64,000 bases of DNA from an uncultured Aggregatibacter sp. (GCF_901873365.1 NZ_CABFLM010000049.1:1-64000); one strand, 5' to 3'; shown: positions 34,644-43,786, numbered from the stretch's first letter. Translations and numbers: made by a program. The notes: generated from the letters alone by a model not told the origin.

Positions 34644-34848
34644 CGTAGCGTGCATATTGATGCACGCTACGCACGAAATTGTGAATTACACATCAAAGTT
34701 AATCATTCGTGCAACAAGTTGCACGCTACGTACGAAATCATGAATTACGCATCAAGGTTAATCATTCGTGCATCAAGATGCACGCTACGCACGAAATCAT
34801 GAATTACGCATCAAGGTTAATCATTCGTGCAACAAGTTGCACGCTACG
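34644..34848. repeat. 59-bp hairpin repeat array (four copies)
   Basis: GCACGCTACG occurs at 34662, 34721, 34780 and 34839, exactly 59 bases apart. Each is the right arm of a hairpin: CGTGCAT-ATTG-ATGCACG, CGTGCAAC-AA-GTTGCACG, CGTGCATC-AA-GATGCACG and CGTGCAAC-AA-GTTGCACG. The first has a 12-bp perfect stem (34644-34655 with 34660-34671). The arms change together between copies, so base pairing is kept. The units between (CGAAATCATGAATTACGCATC..) are nearly identical. It lies between the ends of convergent nhaA and the minus-strand transferase gene, the usual place for REP-like elements. Confidence 0.9.
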
Positions 34849-34877
34849 AAGGTACAGTTTTTTTAACTTTCCACTTT

Positions 34878-36533
34878 TTATCTGGCAATTTTCAGATGTT
34901 GATATAAATAATGACGATAATCATTCACCAGACTTTGATCTTCCGCATCTTCTAATTTTCCTTCGCTCAAGATCCGCATGGCAATATTCGCGCGCATAAA
35001 GTCATCTTCAACCGGCAATCCGGCAATCTCAAGCAATAATCCGCCAACAAAAGCCAAATCCAAAAACGTTTGGTGTTGCGTAAAACTTGACGGCATATTA
35101 CTTCGAACCACCACTTGCGTCACATAATCCGGATTCGCATATTGTCCCAACTTCGGTGGTAAACAATTATCAAACGCCACTTGGTGATCCCCAAAATACG
35201 CGAACACATAAGGCGTATTGCGTTGTTTTAAAGAGTGGTGAAAGGCTTCTGTCGCTTGATTTAGCGCCACAATACGCTGCGTATAATCATTCAAACAAGC
35301 AATCGTTTTCTGACTCAAGCCGTCTTTAACCAAATTAAAACGATTCGGCGTATCCGTATGATACGGCCCGTGTTCCTTCATGGTTAATACATAAACAAAC
35401 ATCGGTTGTTGAACATGCTGTAATAACGGATGTTGTTTTTGCAAAATCATCTCGGCATACTTCAACATCTCATCGCTGCCAATATGCCACAGATTTTTGC
35501 CCAACGGCGCAGGATAGCCTAAATCCTGCGGCTGTAACATTAAATCAAAACCGAAATGATCATAGGCGGATTTGGCATTGTAATTCCCTTTCGTGAAAGG
35601 CGATAAGGCAACACAAAAATAGCCTTGCTCACGCAAATTTTTCACCAACCCGCAGGTTAAATGCGGAACAACGGAATAGAACACGCCGTTTGCCAATGCG
35701 CCAAAATCTGTGGATGGCACCCCGGCCAAGAAAGCAAACTCCGATTTCCACGTCGCCCCACCTAAGGTATGCACACGCAACGGGCTCATAAAAACGGTCT
35801 CTTCTTGTTTTTCAAACATAGAAAGCGGTGGAATCGTCTGCTGATCAAAATCAAATTGGTGCGGATTCAGCGTGGACTCTTGCAAACACACCACGATATC
35901 CGGCTTTGTTTCTCCTTGAAAATGCGCTTTATTAGTGAAAAGTGCGGTCATTTTTTCATGAAATTGTTGACCGTCACCGGAAAAATTCGGCACACTAAAA
36001 AAGACACCCCGACAAGACATCGGCAAATTTAAAAACACATCTCTGCCATCATCCGGTAAAGAGTCCAGCCAAACTTTCACCGCTTGAGGATGGTGAGAAT
36101 AATGCCACATCAACCCCAAAGCAGCGACACTGACTAACCCTGCACAAATCCGCCAATACACCGGCAATATATCTGCATCCGCCCAACCGAAAATGGCATA
36201 AATCAACAAACCGATCAAACCGAAAATCGCCAAAATCGCGCCTTTATAATGCAAGAGCGTTTCCCAATTACGCCAATCGGCGACCAGTAAAAAATCTGAA
36301 ATCAATAAAGGCTGTTTGTAATAATGAATTTTTAAACGATGAAATAACATCAAAACAACAAACAATATCGACGCAAAATTCAAACCTCTTTGCCACTGTC
36401 CGGAAAAGAAGGTCATTCCCCCGAAAAAAAAGAGAAATAACGCAATAGCAAAAAAATACGTCCAGCGATAGTGAGAATTAAAAATGAAAATAACGGCAGC
36501 CAAAAAAAACAAGGCTAAAAGAAGATAGGACAT
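34878..36533 (-). CDS. Membrane phospho-transferase of the sulfatase/LtaS-like superfamily
   Basis: 551-residue protein with about five N-terminal membrane segments (residues 1-145) and a periplasmic alkaline-phosphatase-fold domain. The metal site starts at VVCLQESTLNP; the likely nucleophile is Thr261 in LGGATWKSEF, placed as in lipoteichoic acid synthase (TxxE); a later metal motif is YFGDHQ, with TMKEHGPYHT between. It probably moves a phosphoethanolamine or phosphoglycerol group to a surface glycan. A role in lipooligosaccharide decoration, as for Haemophilus Lpt6, is possible but unproven. Monocistronic. Confidence 0.75.
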   Translation of the reverse strand: MSYLLLALFFLAAVIFIFNSHYRWTYFFAIALFLFFFGGMTFFSGQWQRGLNFASILFVVLMLFHRLKIHYYKQPLLISDFLLVADWRNWETLLHYKGAILAIFGLIGLLIYAIFGWADADILPVYWRICAGLVSVAALGLMWHYSHHPQAVKVWLDSLPDDGRDVFLNLPMSCRGVFFSVPNFSGDGQQFHEKMTALFTNKAHFQGETKPDIVVCLQESTLNPHQFDFDQQTIPPLSMFEKQEETVFMSPLRVHTLGGATWKSEFAFLAGVPSTDFGALANGVFYSVVPHLTCGLVKNLREQGYFCVALSPFTKGNYNAKSAYDHFGFDLMLQPQDLGYPAPLGKNLWHIGSDEMLKYAEMILQKQHPLLQHVQQPMFVYVLTMKEHGPYHTDTPNRFNLVKDGLSQKTIACLNDYTQRIVALNQATEAFHHSLKQRNTPYVFAYFGDHQVAFDNCLPPKLGQYANPDYVTQVVVRSNMPSSFTQHQTFLDLAFVGGLLLEIAGLPVEDDFMRANIAMRILSEGKLEDAEDQSLVNDYRHYLYQHLKIAR

Positions 36534-36612
36534 GGTGTAACTACCTAAAATATCAAACGTTAAATGCCATTAACGATGTTTGAAAAGTAATTGAAAATTA
36601 ACGATTACCTGT

Positions 36613-36639
36613 AAAAAAGCCCTACCATAGGCAGGGCTT
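36613..36639 (-). terminator. Intrinsic terminator of rpmE
   Basis: On the minus strand AAGCCCTGCC pairs with GGTAGGGCTT with one mismatch, followed by six T; 12 bases after the rpmE stop. Confidence 0.85.
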
Positions 36640-36650
36640 GCAAAATGAGA

Positions 36651-36863
36651 TTATTTTGAACTTGGGATTTTGAAACGGCTGTTAAAGCGTTCAACACGAC
36701 CGCCAGTATCAACAACACGTTGTTTACCTGTGTAGAATGGGTGGCATTTACCGCACACATCAAGGTTGATGTCTTTGCCTAAAGTAGAACGAGTTTTGAT
36801 CACATTACCGCAAGAACAGGTTGCCGTAACTTCTTTATATTCAGGATGAATACCTTGTTTCAT
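36651..36863 (-). CDS. rpmE: 50S ribosomal protein L31
   Basis: 70-residue ribosomal protein, zinc-binding (C+) type. Cys16, Cys18, Cys37 and Cys40 form the zinc site (CSCGN, CGKCHPFYTGKQR). The open frame continues upstream to 37010, but that part includes the promoter and leader; the standard start MKQGIHPEY at 36863 is correct. Own promoter and terminator. Confidence 0.97.
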   Translation of the reverse strand: MKQGIHPEYKEVTATCSCGNVIKTRSTLGKDINLDVCGKCHPFYTGKQRVVDTGGRVERFNSRFKIPSSK

Positions 36864-36981
36864 AGAAAACCTCAAAGTTGAAGCCATGCCGCTATCAAGC
36901 CAATCGCAGAAGCAATCCCTGACACCGCATGAGATTGATATTACGCCATTTAAAATGGCACGCTTGTGTGTAAGGTTGCGA

Positions 36982-37010
36982 ATTTTACAGAAAAAGAAAA
37001 TAACATTCAA
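36982..37010 (-). promoter_or_regulatory. rpmE promoter
   Basis: On the minus strand TTGAAT (37010-37005), a 17-base spacer, TAAAAT (36987-36982). It leaves a leader of about 110 bases, which holds a palindrome GCCATTTTAAATGGC (36952-36966). Confidence 0.65.
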
Positions 37011-37088
37011 CCCATCCGCCCCTAAATAGACAACAATCCCCCAAAATGCTATATTCCGAGCCCATTTTATTTCACTGAATTTCCATTC

Positions 37089-39287
37089 ATGCCATTTGCC
37101 CGAATCGCACTTCCGGTGCCGCTACATCGCTATTTTGACTATATCCTCCCTGCGTCAATGAAGGTTGTCGTTGGGGCGCGGGTGCTTGTGCCCTTTGGGG
37201 CGCAGAAACGGGTTGGCGTTGTCGTTGACGTGGTGGAACAGACGGACGTGCCTGAAGAACAGTTGAAACCTGTGCTAGCCTGTCTGGATGATACTTCACT
37301 GTTTTCTCCGAAAAGTTGGCAGTTCTTAAATTGGGCGGCAAATTATTATCACGCCCCGTTGGGCGAAGTGTTATCGCAAGCCTTGCCGGTGAAGCTGCGC
37401 CAAGGGGAAAGTGCGGTGGAAAAACAAAAAGTTTTTTGGACACCGACCGCACTTGGCGAGCAAGCATTGGCGCAAGGTTTGCTAAAACGCTCGAAAAAAC
37501 AGCTTGAAGCATTGCAGGCGGCAAAGGAGGGGATGGAAAAAGGCAACAATCCCTTTGGCAGTGGTATTTGGTCGGCGTTGAAAGCCAAAGAATACATTAC
37601 CGAAATCGCTCAAGATCCGGCAATTCAAACCTGGCAACAACAATTAGCCGGTGAACCAATTGTGAATAAGGCCGATCGATTAACGCTTAATAAACAACAA
37701 GCGTTGGTATTCAGCCAATTGAAATTTACCCAAGGGTTTGTCGCGTGGTTGTTGGACGGCGTGACAGGTTCCGGCAAAACGGAAATTTATCTGCAATTTA
37801 TTGAAGAGATTTTAAATCAAGGTAAACAAGTGTTGGTCTTGGTGCCGGAAATTGGGCTAACGCCACAAACGGTAAGTCGTTTCCAAGCCCGTTTTAACGT
37901 GGTGATTGATGTGTTGCATTCCAATTTAAATGATACGCAACGCTTGCAGGTATGGCAACGTGCGCGTAGCGGACAAAGTGCGGTCATTATTGGCACGCGA
38001 TCGGCGTTGTTTACGCAATTTGCCGATTTAGGCACAATTATTATCGATGAAGAGCATGACGCTTCTTTTAAGCAGCAAGACGGTTGGCGTTATCATGCTC
38101 GGGATTTGGCGGTGGTGTATGCAAAACAACTGAATATTCCCGTTTTAATGGGGTCGGCAACCCCTTGTTTGGAAAGTTTGAATAATGTGCAGCAGGGGAA
38201 ATATCAGCGTTTATGTCTATCAGAAAAAGCCAATCAGTCCACCGCACTTCAACAACACGTCATTGATTTAAAACATCAGTCAATGCGCAATGGTTTATCG
38301 GAAATCCTGATAAAACGCATGCAGGCGCATTTAGAAAAAGGCAATCAAGTGTTGCTGTTTTTGAATCGACGCGGTTTTGCGCCGGTGTTGTTGTGCCATG
38401 AATGCGGCTGGATAGCGGAATGTCGCCATTGCGATAAACCTTATACCTATCATCAACAACATAATGTATTGCGTTGTCATCATTGCAGTGCACAAAAACC
38501 GATTCCGCGCCAATGCGGAAATTGTGGTTCAACCCAATTAATCACCACGGGCTTAGGTACAGAACAGCTAGAAGATACCTTAAAAGCCATTTTTCCCAAT
38601 TACGGCATTGCTCGAATTGACCGTGACACGACGGCGCGCAAAGGCAAATTGGAAGGTTATTTAGCGGATATTCAACAGGGCAAAAGCCAAATTCTTATCG
38701 GCACCCAAATGTTGGCAAAAGGACATCATTTCCCGAATGTCACCTTAGTCGCGTTAGTCAATGTGGATAGTGCATTATTTTCATTAGATTTCCGTGCAGA
38801 AGAACGGTTGGCTCAACTTTATATGCAGGTGGCAGGCCGTGCTGGGCGTGGTGCGCAACAAGGCGAAGTGCTTTTACAAACCCATTATCCGGAACATCCT
38901 TTGTTACAAAGCCTGTTGCAACAAGGCTACAACCAATTTGCCCACAATGCTCTCGCCTTGCGTAAAGCCATGGGATTGCCGCCTTTTAGTTCACAAGCGT
39001 TGTTCAAAGCGCAAAGCCGCCATAGTGAAGACGCAGAGCATTTATTGGCGCAGTTTGCGGCATATTTACAGCAGGTGAAACGAGATATTGCACCGGAATT
39101 ACAAATCCTCGGGCCGATGTCGGCGCCATTCAGCAAAAAAGCGGGGCAATATCGTTGGCAGTTATTGTTGCAAAATCCTTCTCGCGCCACCTTGCATCAG
39201 GTCTTGACGGCGTTTGAACGAGATCAAGCCGATCAAGCAACAAAAGTGCGGTGGATTTTAGATGTGGATCCATTGGATTTAAGCTAG
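37089..39287 (+). CDS. priA: Primosomal replication-restart helicase PriA
   Basis: 3'-5' DNA helicase that restarts stalled replication forks; 732 residues, same length as E. coli PriA. The N-terminal DNA-binding domain is followed by Walker A GVTGSGKTE with Lys230, DEEH at the Walker B position (IIIDEEHDASFKQQ), and the paired zinc motifs CHECGWIAECRHCDK and CHHCSAQKPIPRQCGNCGS. The helicase C lobe has GTQMLAKGHHFPNVTLV and QVAGRAGRG. Five uptake sequences occur in the gene. Confidence 0.97.
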   Translation: MPFARIALPVPLHRYFDYILPASMKVVVGARVLVPFGAQKRVGVVVDVVEQTDVPEEQLKPVLACLDDTSLFSPKSWQFLNWAANYYHAPLGEVLSQALPVKLRQGESAVEKQKVFWTPTALGEQALAQGLLKRSKKQLEALQAAKEGMEKGNNPFGSGIWSALKAKEYITEIAQDPAIQTWQQQLAGEPIVNKADRLTLNKQQALVFSQLKFTQGFVAWLLDGVTGSGKTEIYLQFIEEILNQGKQVLVLVPEIGLTPQTVSRFQARFNVVIDVLHSNLNDTQRLQVWQRARSGQSAVIIGTRSALFTQFADLGTIIIDEEHDASFKQQDGWRYHARDLAVVYAKQLNIPVLMGSATPCLESLNNVQQGKYQRLCLSEKANQSTALQQHVIDLKHQSMRNGLSEILIKRMQAHLEKGNQVLLFLNRRGFAPVLLCHECGWIAECRHCDKPYTYHQQHNVLRCHHCSAQKPIPRQCGNCGSTQLITTGLGTEQLEDTLKAIFPNYGIARIDRDTTARKGKLEGYLADIQQGKSQILIGTQMLAKGHHFPNVTLVALVNVDSALFSLDFRAEERLAQLYMQVAGRAGRGAQQGEVLLQTHYPEHPLLQSLLQQGYNQFAHNALALRKAMGLPPFSSQALFKAQSRHSEDAEHLLAQFAAYLQQVKRDIAPELQILGPMSAPFSKKAGQYRWQLLLQNPSRATLHQVLTAFERDQADQATKVRWILDVDPLDLS

Positions 39288-39390
39288 TTTCGGCTTTGTG
39301 GTAGTCAATAAGGCAATTTTTCAGTAGAATTACGCGAATTTTTATTTCATCCCTTTAATGATTATCTTTTTAAATTGAACAGGTTTTATT

Positions 39391-40272
39391 GTGGCTCAAC
39401 GTGATTACGCTGCGCGCAGCAGCATGAAGAAAAAGAAGAAACAAAATAAAAATAACAAATCCTTGCTATTAATGATTGCCGCCATGGTGGTCGTTGCTTT
39501 TGGACTTGGGCTTTATTTATTAAAAGAAAAAGCGCCGGAGCCTGTGGCAGAGTCTGCCACTACAGTGGAAAAAACACAACCGAAAAGTGTCTTGCCGAAT
39601 CGTCCGGAAGAAGTGTGGAGCTATATTCAAGCACTAGAAACCCGCACTGTGCCAATTGATAATAATCCGAAATCGTTGGATAAAAATATGCGTTTAACGG
39701 AAGAACAACGTAAGATTTTAGCAGCGATGGAAGAAGAACAAAAACAAGCGGAACTGGCGCGCAGCAAAGCAGCTGAGGCTCAAGCCACAACTGCACCACA
39801 AACGGCGCAAGCACCGGTTCAAGCCCCGGCACAAACGACACAACCCCCAGTGCAACCGCAAGCCAAACCGCAAGTGGTAGAAGCGAAAGAGGCGAAAAAA
39901 GTAACGCCGCCAAAAGAAGAGAAAAAAGCGGAACCAGTCGTGAAAACCGAGCCACCGAAAAAAACTGAGCCGGTGCCACAACCGCAATCGCCGTCACAAC
40001 CTCAGCCACAACAACAAACGGCAAAACCGGCATCACCACAAACAGCCAGCACGGGTGAGCGCCGCTACGGGTTACAATGTGGCGCATTTAAAAATAAAGC
40101 GCAGGCTGATGCATTACAGGTTAAATTAAACGCACTCGGATTAAATGCCAGAGTGAATGAAAGTGCGGATTGGAATCGTGTTGTTGTCGGCCCTGCCGGC
40201 GATCGAAATGCTGCCGTAAAAATGCAGGAAAAAGCACAAAGCGTGATTAGCTGCGTGGTGATTGGAATGTAA
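39391..40272 (+). CDS. ftsN: Cell division protein FtsN
   Basis: 293-residue bitopic division protein that triggers septal peptidoglycan synthesis. A basic cytoplasmic N-terminus (AQRDYAARSSMKKKKKQ, like E. coli FtsN) is followed by one membrane segment (about 29-48), the essential periplasmic helix WSYIQALETRTV (near residues 75-86), a long Gln/Pro/Ala-rich linker and a C-terminal SPOR domain (about 222-293, YGLQCGAFKNKAQADAL), which binds denuded glycan. Starts with GTG. priA-ftsN order matches E. coli, where cytR lies between. Confidence 0.93.
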   Translation: MAQRDYAARSSMKKKKKQNKNNKSLLLMIAAMVVVAFGLGLYLLKEKAPEPVAESATTVEKTQPKSVLPNRPEEVWSYIQALETRTVPIDNNPKSLDKNMRLTEEQRKILAAMEEEQKQAELARSKAAEAQATTAPQTAQAPVQAPAQTTQPPVQPQAKPQVVEAKEAKKVTPPKEEKKAEPVVKTEPPKKTEPVPQPQSPSQPQPQQQTAKPASPQTASTGERRYGLQCGAFKNKAQADALQVKLNALGLNARVNESADWNRVVVGPAGDRNAAVKMQEKAQSVISCVVIGM

Positions 40273-40291
40273 TCAACGATAAAAATGCAAT

Positions 40292-40325
40292 AAAAAAGTG
40301 CGGTTATTTTTTAACCGCATTTTTT
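40292..40325 (+). terminator. Uptake-sequence terminator of ftsN
   Basis: TGCGGTT (40299-40305, part of an exact AAGTGCGGT) pairs with AACCGCA (40313-40319), flanked by A's and T's, giving AAAAAAG-stem-TTTTTT. It serves ftsN and perhaps the convergent pgeF gene. Confidence 0.8.
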
Positions 40326-40349
40326 CATGACACCGGATGAGAAATCAAA

Positions 40350-41087
40350 TTATCCGTTAATCCATACTACCGATGCCATTCTTCCTGTGACATTCTCTCG
40401 GCGATAAGAAAAGAATTTGTCTGCTTCAAGATAAGTGCAGTATTCGCCACCGCTGATTTGGGTAATACCGAGAGCGTTGAGACGTTGCGTAGCGATTTGG
40501 TAAAGGTTGCCGAGGAATTTGTCTTTCGCTTTTGGATCTGCGATAAAGGCGGATATGGCTTGGGGATCTTGGGCAACAAATTGATCGATAACCTCTTGAC
40601 CCACTTGGAAAGCCGTTGGGCCAATAGCCGGTCCAAACCATGCTAAAATGTCTTCATGTGGACAGTGAAATTTGGCGACAGTTTGTTCTAATACACCATC
40701 GCATAATCCGCGCCAACCGGCATGGGCAGCTGCCACTTCTGTGCCCTGTTTATTGGTAAATAACACGGGCAAACAATCGGCAGTCATCACTAAACACACT
40801 TGATTCGGTTGGCTGGTATAAACCGCATCGGCATTGAAATCTTCCCCGTCATAAGGCAGGGTTAATACGCGCGTGCTATGAGTTTGGTTTAAGAACAACG
40901 GCATTTGTGGCAAATGGCATTTTTCTACCAATAAAGTGCGGTTGATTTTCACGGCGTTTTTATCGTCGCCTACATGGTTACCCAAATTAAAACTGTCATA
41001 AGGCGCAAGGCTCACACCGCCATAGCGAAGCGTAGTGAATGCCTTCACGTTTTGCGGGGCGTTCCAGTTCGGTTTAATGGCTTGCAT
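40350..41087 (-). CDS. pgeF: Peptidoglycan editing factor PgeF (YfiH, laccase-domain protein)
   Basis: 245-residue multicopper-oxidase-like (DUF152) protein. In E. coli it removes wrongly built L-Ser muropeptide precursors; homologues also have purine nucleoside activity. Metal and active-site residues are seen in NQTHSTRV, LVMTADCLPVLF and VAAAHAGWRGLCDGVLE. The ATG at 41087 directly follows the rluD stop (1 base), so the two are one operon as in E. coli. Confidence 0.93.
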   Translation of the reverse strand: MQAIKPNWNAPQNVKAFTTLRYGGVSLAPYDSFNLGNHVGDDKNAVKINRTLLVEKCHLPQMPLFLNQTHSTRVLTLPYDGEDFNADAVYTSQPNQVCLVMTADCLPVLFTNKQGTEVAAAHAGWRGLCDGVLEQTVAKFHCPHEDILAWFGPAIGPTAFQVGQEVIDQFVAQDPQAISAFIADPKAKDKFLGNLYQIATQRLNALGITQISGGEYCTYLEADKFFSYRRENVTGRMASVVWING

Positions 41088-41088
41088 A

Positions 41089-42063
41089 TTAATAATCCAA
41101 TTCGTCTTTGTGGAGAACATAATCCGCTTTTAAAGCGGTCACTAATTCCACAAAATCGTCCGGCAAGGGAGCGTACCATTCCATCATTTCGCCGCTAATC
41201 GGGTGTTGTAAACGTAACATCACCGCATGTAATGCCTGACGCTTAAAATTGCGCAATACTTCCATCAATTCTTCGCTGGCATTTTTTGGAGGACGCGGAC
41301 GACCACCATAGGTTTGATCGCCTAATAATGGATGGGCGATATGTGCCATGTGCACACGGATTTGGTGGGTTCTGCCGGTTTCTAAACGCAAACGTAGGCG
41401 GGTATAATCGCGGAAACGTTCCATTATGCGATAGTGGGTAACGGCAGGTTTGCCCATCGGATGCACTGCCATATGAGTACGTTTGGTTGGGTGGCGCGCC
41501 ATGGGCTCATCCACGGTACCGCCTTTGGTCATGATGCCGCAGGCAACGGCTTCATATTCGCGGGTGATTTTGCGTTTTTGCAAATCACGCACCAACTGGG
41601 TTTGCGCGGGAATGGTTTTGGCGACGACCATCAAGCCCGTGGTGTCTTTATCTAAACGATGTACAATGCCCGCACGCGGCACTTCGGCAATTTGTGGGTA
41701 ATGGTAAAGTAGCGCATTGAGAACAGTGCCTTTAGGATTGCCTGCACCGGGGTGAACGACAAGATCTTTGGGTTTGTTGATAACGAGAATGTCCTCGTCT
41801 TCATAAACGATATTTAACGGAATGTTTTCCGGCTCGAAACGGGTTTCATCTTCAATTTCTACGGTAATCTCAATCTGTTCATCACCGTAAACCTTGGTGC
41901 GCGGTACATTTTGCACAGCGCCATTGACCAACACCAAATCCTCCTCAATCCATGTTTTTAAACGGGAGCGGGAATAGTCGGGGAACAATTCCGCCAGGGT
42001 TTGGTCTAAGCGCTGTCCCATTTGTTGCGGTTGCACGGTTGCCGAGAGAGTAATTTGTGCCAT
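41089..42063 (-). CDS. rluD: 23S rRNA pseudouridine synthase RluD
   Basis: Forms pseudouridines in helix 69 of 23S rRNA; 324 residues. An N-terminal S4-like RNA-binding domain (about 15-75) precedes the catalytic domain, with the active aspartate in GIVHRLDKDTTGLMVVAKT (near residue 138). ETGRTHQIRVHMAHIAHPLLGD is the second family motif. First gene of rluD-pgeF; divergent from bamD, as in E. coli. Confidence 0.96.
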   Translation of the reverse strand: MAQITLSATVQPQQMGQRLDQTLAELFPDYSRSRLKTWIEEDLVLVNGAVQNVPRTKVYGDEQIEITVEIEDETRFEPENIPLNIVYEDEDILVINKPKDLVVHPGAGNPKGTVLNALLYHYPQIAEVPRAGIVHRLDKDTTGLMVVAKTIPAQTQLVRDLQKRKITREYEAVACGIMTKGGTVDEPMARHPTKRTHMAVHPMGKPAVTHYRIMERFRDYTRLRLRLETGRTHQIRVHMAHIAHPLLGDQTYGGRPRPPKNASEELMEVLRNFKRQALHAVMLRLQHPISGEMMEWYAPLPDDFVELVTALKADYVLHKDELDY

Positions 42064-42169
42064 AAATAAAAAATCCGTTAATCAAGTTTGCTTATTTAGC
42101 AATGTTCTATACAATATCGGGCAATTGTAACTCATTTCTCATTTTTCGTAAAAATAAGGATTCTATTTA

Positions 42170-42958
42170 ATGCGTAAACTTAAATCCCTTGCACTTTTGG
42201 CTTTTGTTGCATTGGCGGTTACGGCGTGTTCCGGTTCTAAGCAAGATGTCGAGCAAGCACCGGAGCAAGAATTATACAGTACCGGTCAAACCTATTTGCA
42301 AAAAGGGGATTATAGTCAGGCAATCCGTTATTTAACGGCGGTGGATAATCGTTTTCCGGGCAGTTCATATAGTGAACAGGTGCAACTGAATTTGATTTAT
42401 GCCTACTATAAATCACAGGATTACACCGAAATGTTAGTCACTGTTGATCGCTTTATTCAACGTTTTCCGCATAGCGATCATTTAGATTACGCCTTATATA
42501 TGGCAGGGTTAGCCAATTCCGCTTTGGGGGATAACTTCTTCCAAGATTTCTTCGGCGTCGATCGCGCAACACGTGAGAATACCTCGATTAAAACGGCGTT
42601 TTCTAACTTCCAAAATTTGGTGCAACATTTCCCGAATAGCCCTTATGCACCGGATGCCTTAGCGCGTATGGCGTATATTAAAGCGAGCCTTGCACGTCAT
42701 GAGTTAGCGATCGCGAAATTTTATTTTAAACGCGATGCCTATGTAGCAACGGCTAACCGTGTCGTGTCTATGTTGAAGTTGTATCCGGACACTCAAGCCA
42801 CGTTAGAGGCGCTGCCATTAATGAAAGAATCTTATGAAAGAATGAATTTAAAACAATTAGCGGATCAAACGGCAAAAATCATTGCGGCGAATGAAGGTAA
42901 GAAATTTGCTGAACCGGAAAAGCCAAAAGCACCGGAATTGAAAGCACCTCAAAAATAA
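42170..42958 (+). CDS. bamD: Outer membrane assembly lipoprotein BamD
   Basis: Essential lipoprotein of the BAM complex that inserts beta-barrel proteins. 262 residues with signal peptide and lipobox AVTAC (Cys20), followed by TPR repeats (YSTGQTYLQKGDYSQAIRYL, FPHSDHLDYALYMAGL, FPNSPYAPDALARMAY). FFQDFFGVDRATRE is characteristic of BamD. The ATG follows AAGGAT. Divergent from rluD. Confidence 0.96.
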   Translation: MRKLKSLALLAFVALAVTACSGSKQDVEQAPEQELYSTGQTYLQKGDYSQAIRYLTAVDNRFPGSSYSEQVQLNLIYAYYKSQDYTEMLVTVDRFIQRFPHSDHLDYALYMAGLANSALGDNFFQDFFGVDRATRENTSIKTAFSNFQNLVQHFPNSPYAPDALARMAYIKASLARHELAIAKFYFKRDAYVATANRVVSMLKLYPDTQATLEALPLMKESYERMNLKQLADQTAKIIAANEGKKFAEPEKPKAPELKAPQK

Positions 42959-42966
42959 ACAAAAAA

Positions 42967-42991
42967 CCTCCGAGTTATCGGAGGTTTTTTT
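42967..42991. terminator. Terminator between bamD and fau
   Basis: CCTCCGA-GTTA-TCGGAGG followed by seven T, preceded by six A, so it works in both directions. The T run overlaps the stop codon of the convergent fau gene. Confidence 0.92.
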
Positions 42992-43583
42992 ATCCCACAA
43001 AGATTCGTTCCAACGGCATATCCCAGCTTTCAACGGGCAAGGTATCCACTTGCTGACATTGGTGCGCTAAACCAATCGGAATGAAATGTTTCTGTTGCCA
43101 ATGTTGCAACGTGCGATCGTAAAATCCCCCGCCCATGCCAAGGCGATTGCCCTGCTTATCAAACGCGACTAACGGCGTAAAAATCACGTCTAACTGCTCA
43201 AGCGGAATCACATTTTGTACGTTTAAGTGCGGTTCAAAAATCCCAAATTTATTGGCTTTCATAGGCGTGTCAGGCAAATAACGCAAAAAGAGTAAATGTC
43301 CTTGACAAAAGGGATGGAGCACGGGCAAATACACGTTTTTGTCCTGTTGCCATAACTGTTCAATAAGCGGTTGTGTCGCAATTTCGCCATCTACGGCAAG
43401 ATATAAGGCAATGTGCTGTGCTTGCTGTTGTTCAATGAACGAAAGCGCTTGTTGAGTAATACGTTGAGCGGCTTGTTGTTGCTGAAGTGCGGTCAAATTC
43501 CGACGCGCTTTTCGAATATGTTGGCGTAGTTGCTGACGAAATTGTTGATGTTGTTGCTGAATGGTTGAAAGGCGTGTTTGCAT
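42990..43583 (-). CDS. fau: 5-formyltetrahydrofolate cyclo-ligase
   Basis: ATP-dependent enzyme turning 5-formyl-THF into 5,10-methenyl-THF; 197 residues (E. coli YgfA/Fau). The basic N-terminus KARRNLTALQQQQAAQRI, the mid-region YLPVLHPFCQGHLLFLRY and the signature LGMGGGFYDRTL (about 149-160), which forms the ATP site, are present. It lies directly downstream of 6S RNA on the same strand, the same arrangement as ssrS-ygfA in E. coli. Confidence 0.92.
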   Translation of the reverse strand: MQTRLSTIQQQHQQFRQQLRQHIRKARRNLTALQQQQAAQRITQQALSFIEQQQAQHIALYLAVDGEIATQPLIEQLWQQDKNVYLPVLHPFCQGHLLFLRYLPDTPMKANKFGIFEPHLNVQNVIPLEQLDVIFTPLVAFDKQGNRLGMGGGFYDRTLQHWQQKHFIPIGLAHQCQQVDTLPVESWDMPLERIFVG

Positions 43584-43600
43584 AAATGTCGTATCAGAAA

Positions 43601-43786
43601 GGAACCCGAGGTGCCGTTGTAGGTGATCAGTCCTTGAACCCTACGGTTCAAGGGAATTAGTTGAAATCATTTTTAGGCTTCTTAGTCAAGCTAAGCCTGC
43701 ACACCAATGACAGGAAACCAATTCATAAGATTAAAAGTATCGGCTCAGGGACATAACCCACTGGCGAACACCTCAGGAAATTCTTT
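43601..43786 (-). ncRNA. ssrS: 6S RNA
   Basis: The minus strand reads TTTCCTGAGGTGTTCGCCAG near the 5' end, then CCCTGAGCCGATA, and near the 3' end CCTTGAACC-GTAGGGTTCAAGG and ACGGCACCTCGG, all closely like E. coli 6S RNA. The ends pair (CCTGAGGTG with CACCTCGGG), giving the long hairpin with a central bubble that mimics an open promoter and binds sigma-70 RNA polymerase. Position between zapA and fau is conserved. A TAGTAT -10 (43798-43793) supports the 5' end. Confidence 0.93.

Noticed and set aside
34644..34848. 59-bp repeats as a CRISPR array
   Set aside because: The regions between hairpins are nearly identical between units, so they are not spacers; this is a tandem hairpin repeat.
36864..37010. 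N-terminal extension of L31 to 119 residues
   Set aside because: The added sequence covers the rpmE promoter and leader; the standard 70-residue protein starts at 36863.
37087..37524. 145-residue open frame on the minus strand opposite priA
   Set aside because: It lies entirely over the well-conserved priA N-terminus, has no ribosome site, and its Pro/Arg-rich product resembles nothing.
39560..40087. 175-residue minus-strand frame opposite ftsN
   Set aside because: It is the antisense reading of the Gln/Pro/Ala-rich FtsN linker, a low-complexity artefact.
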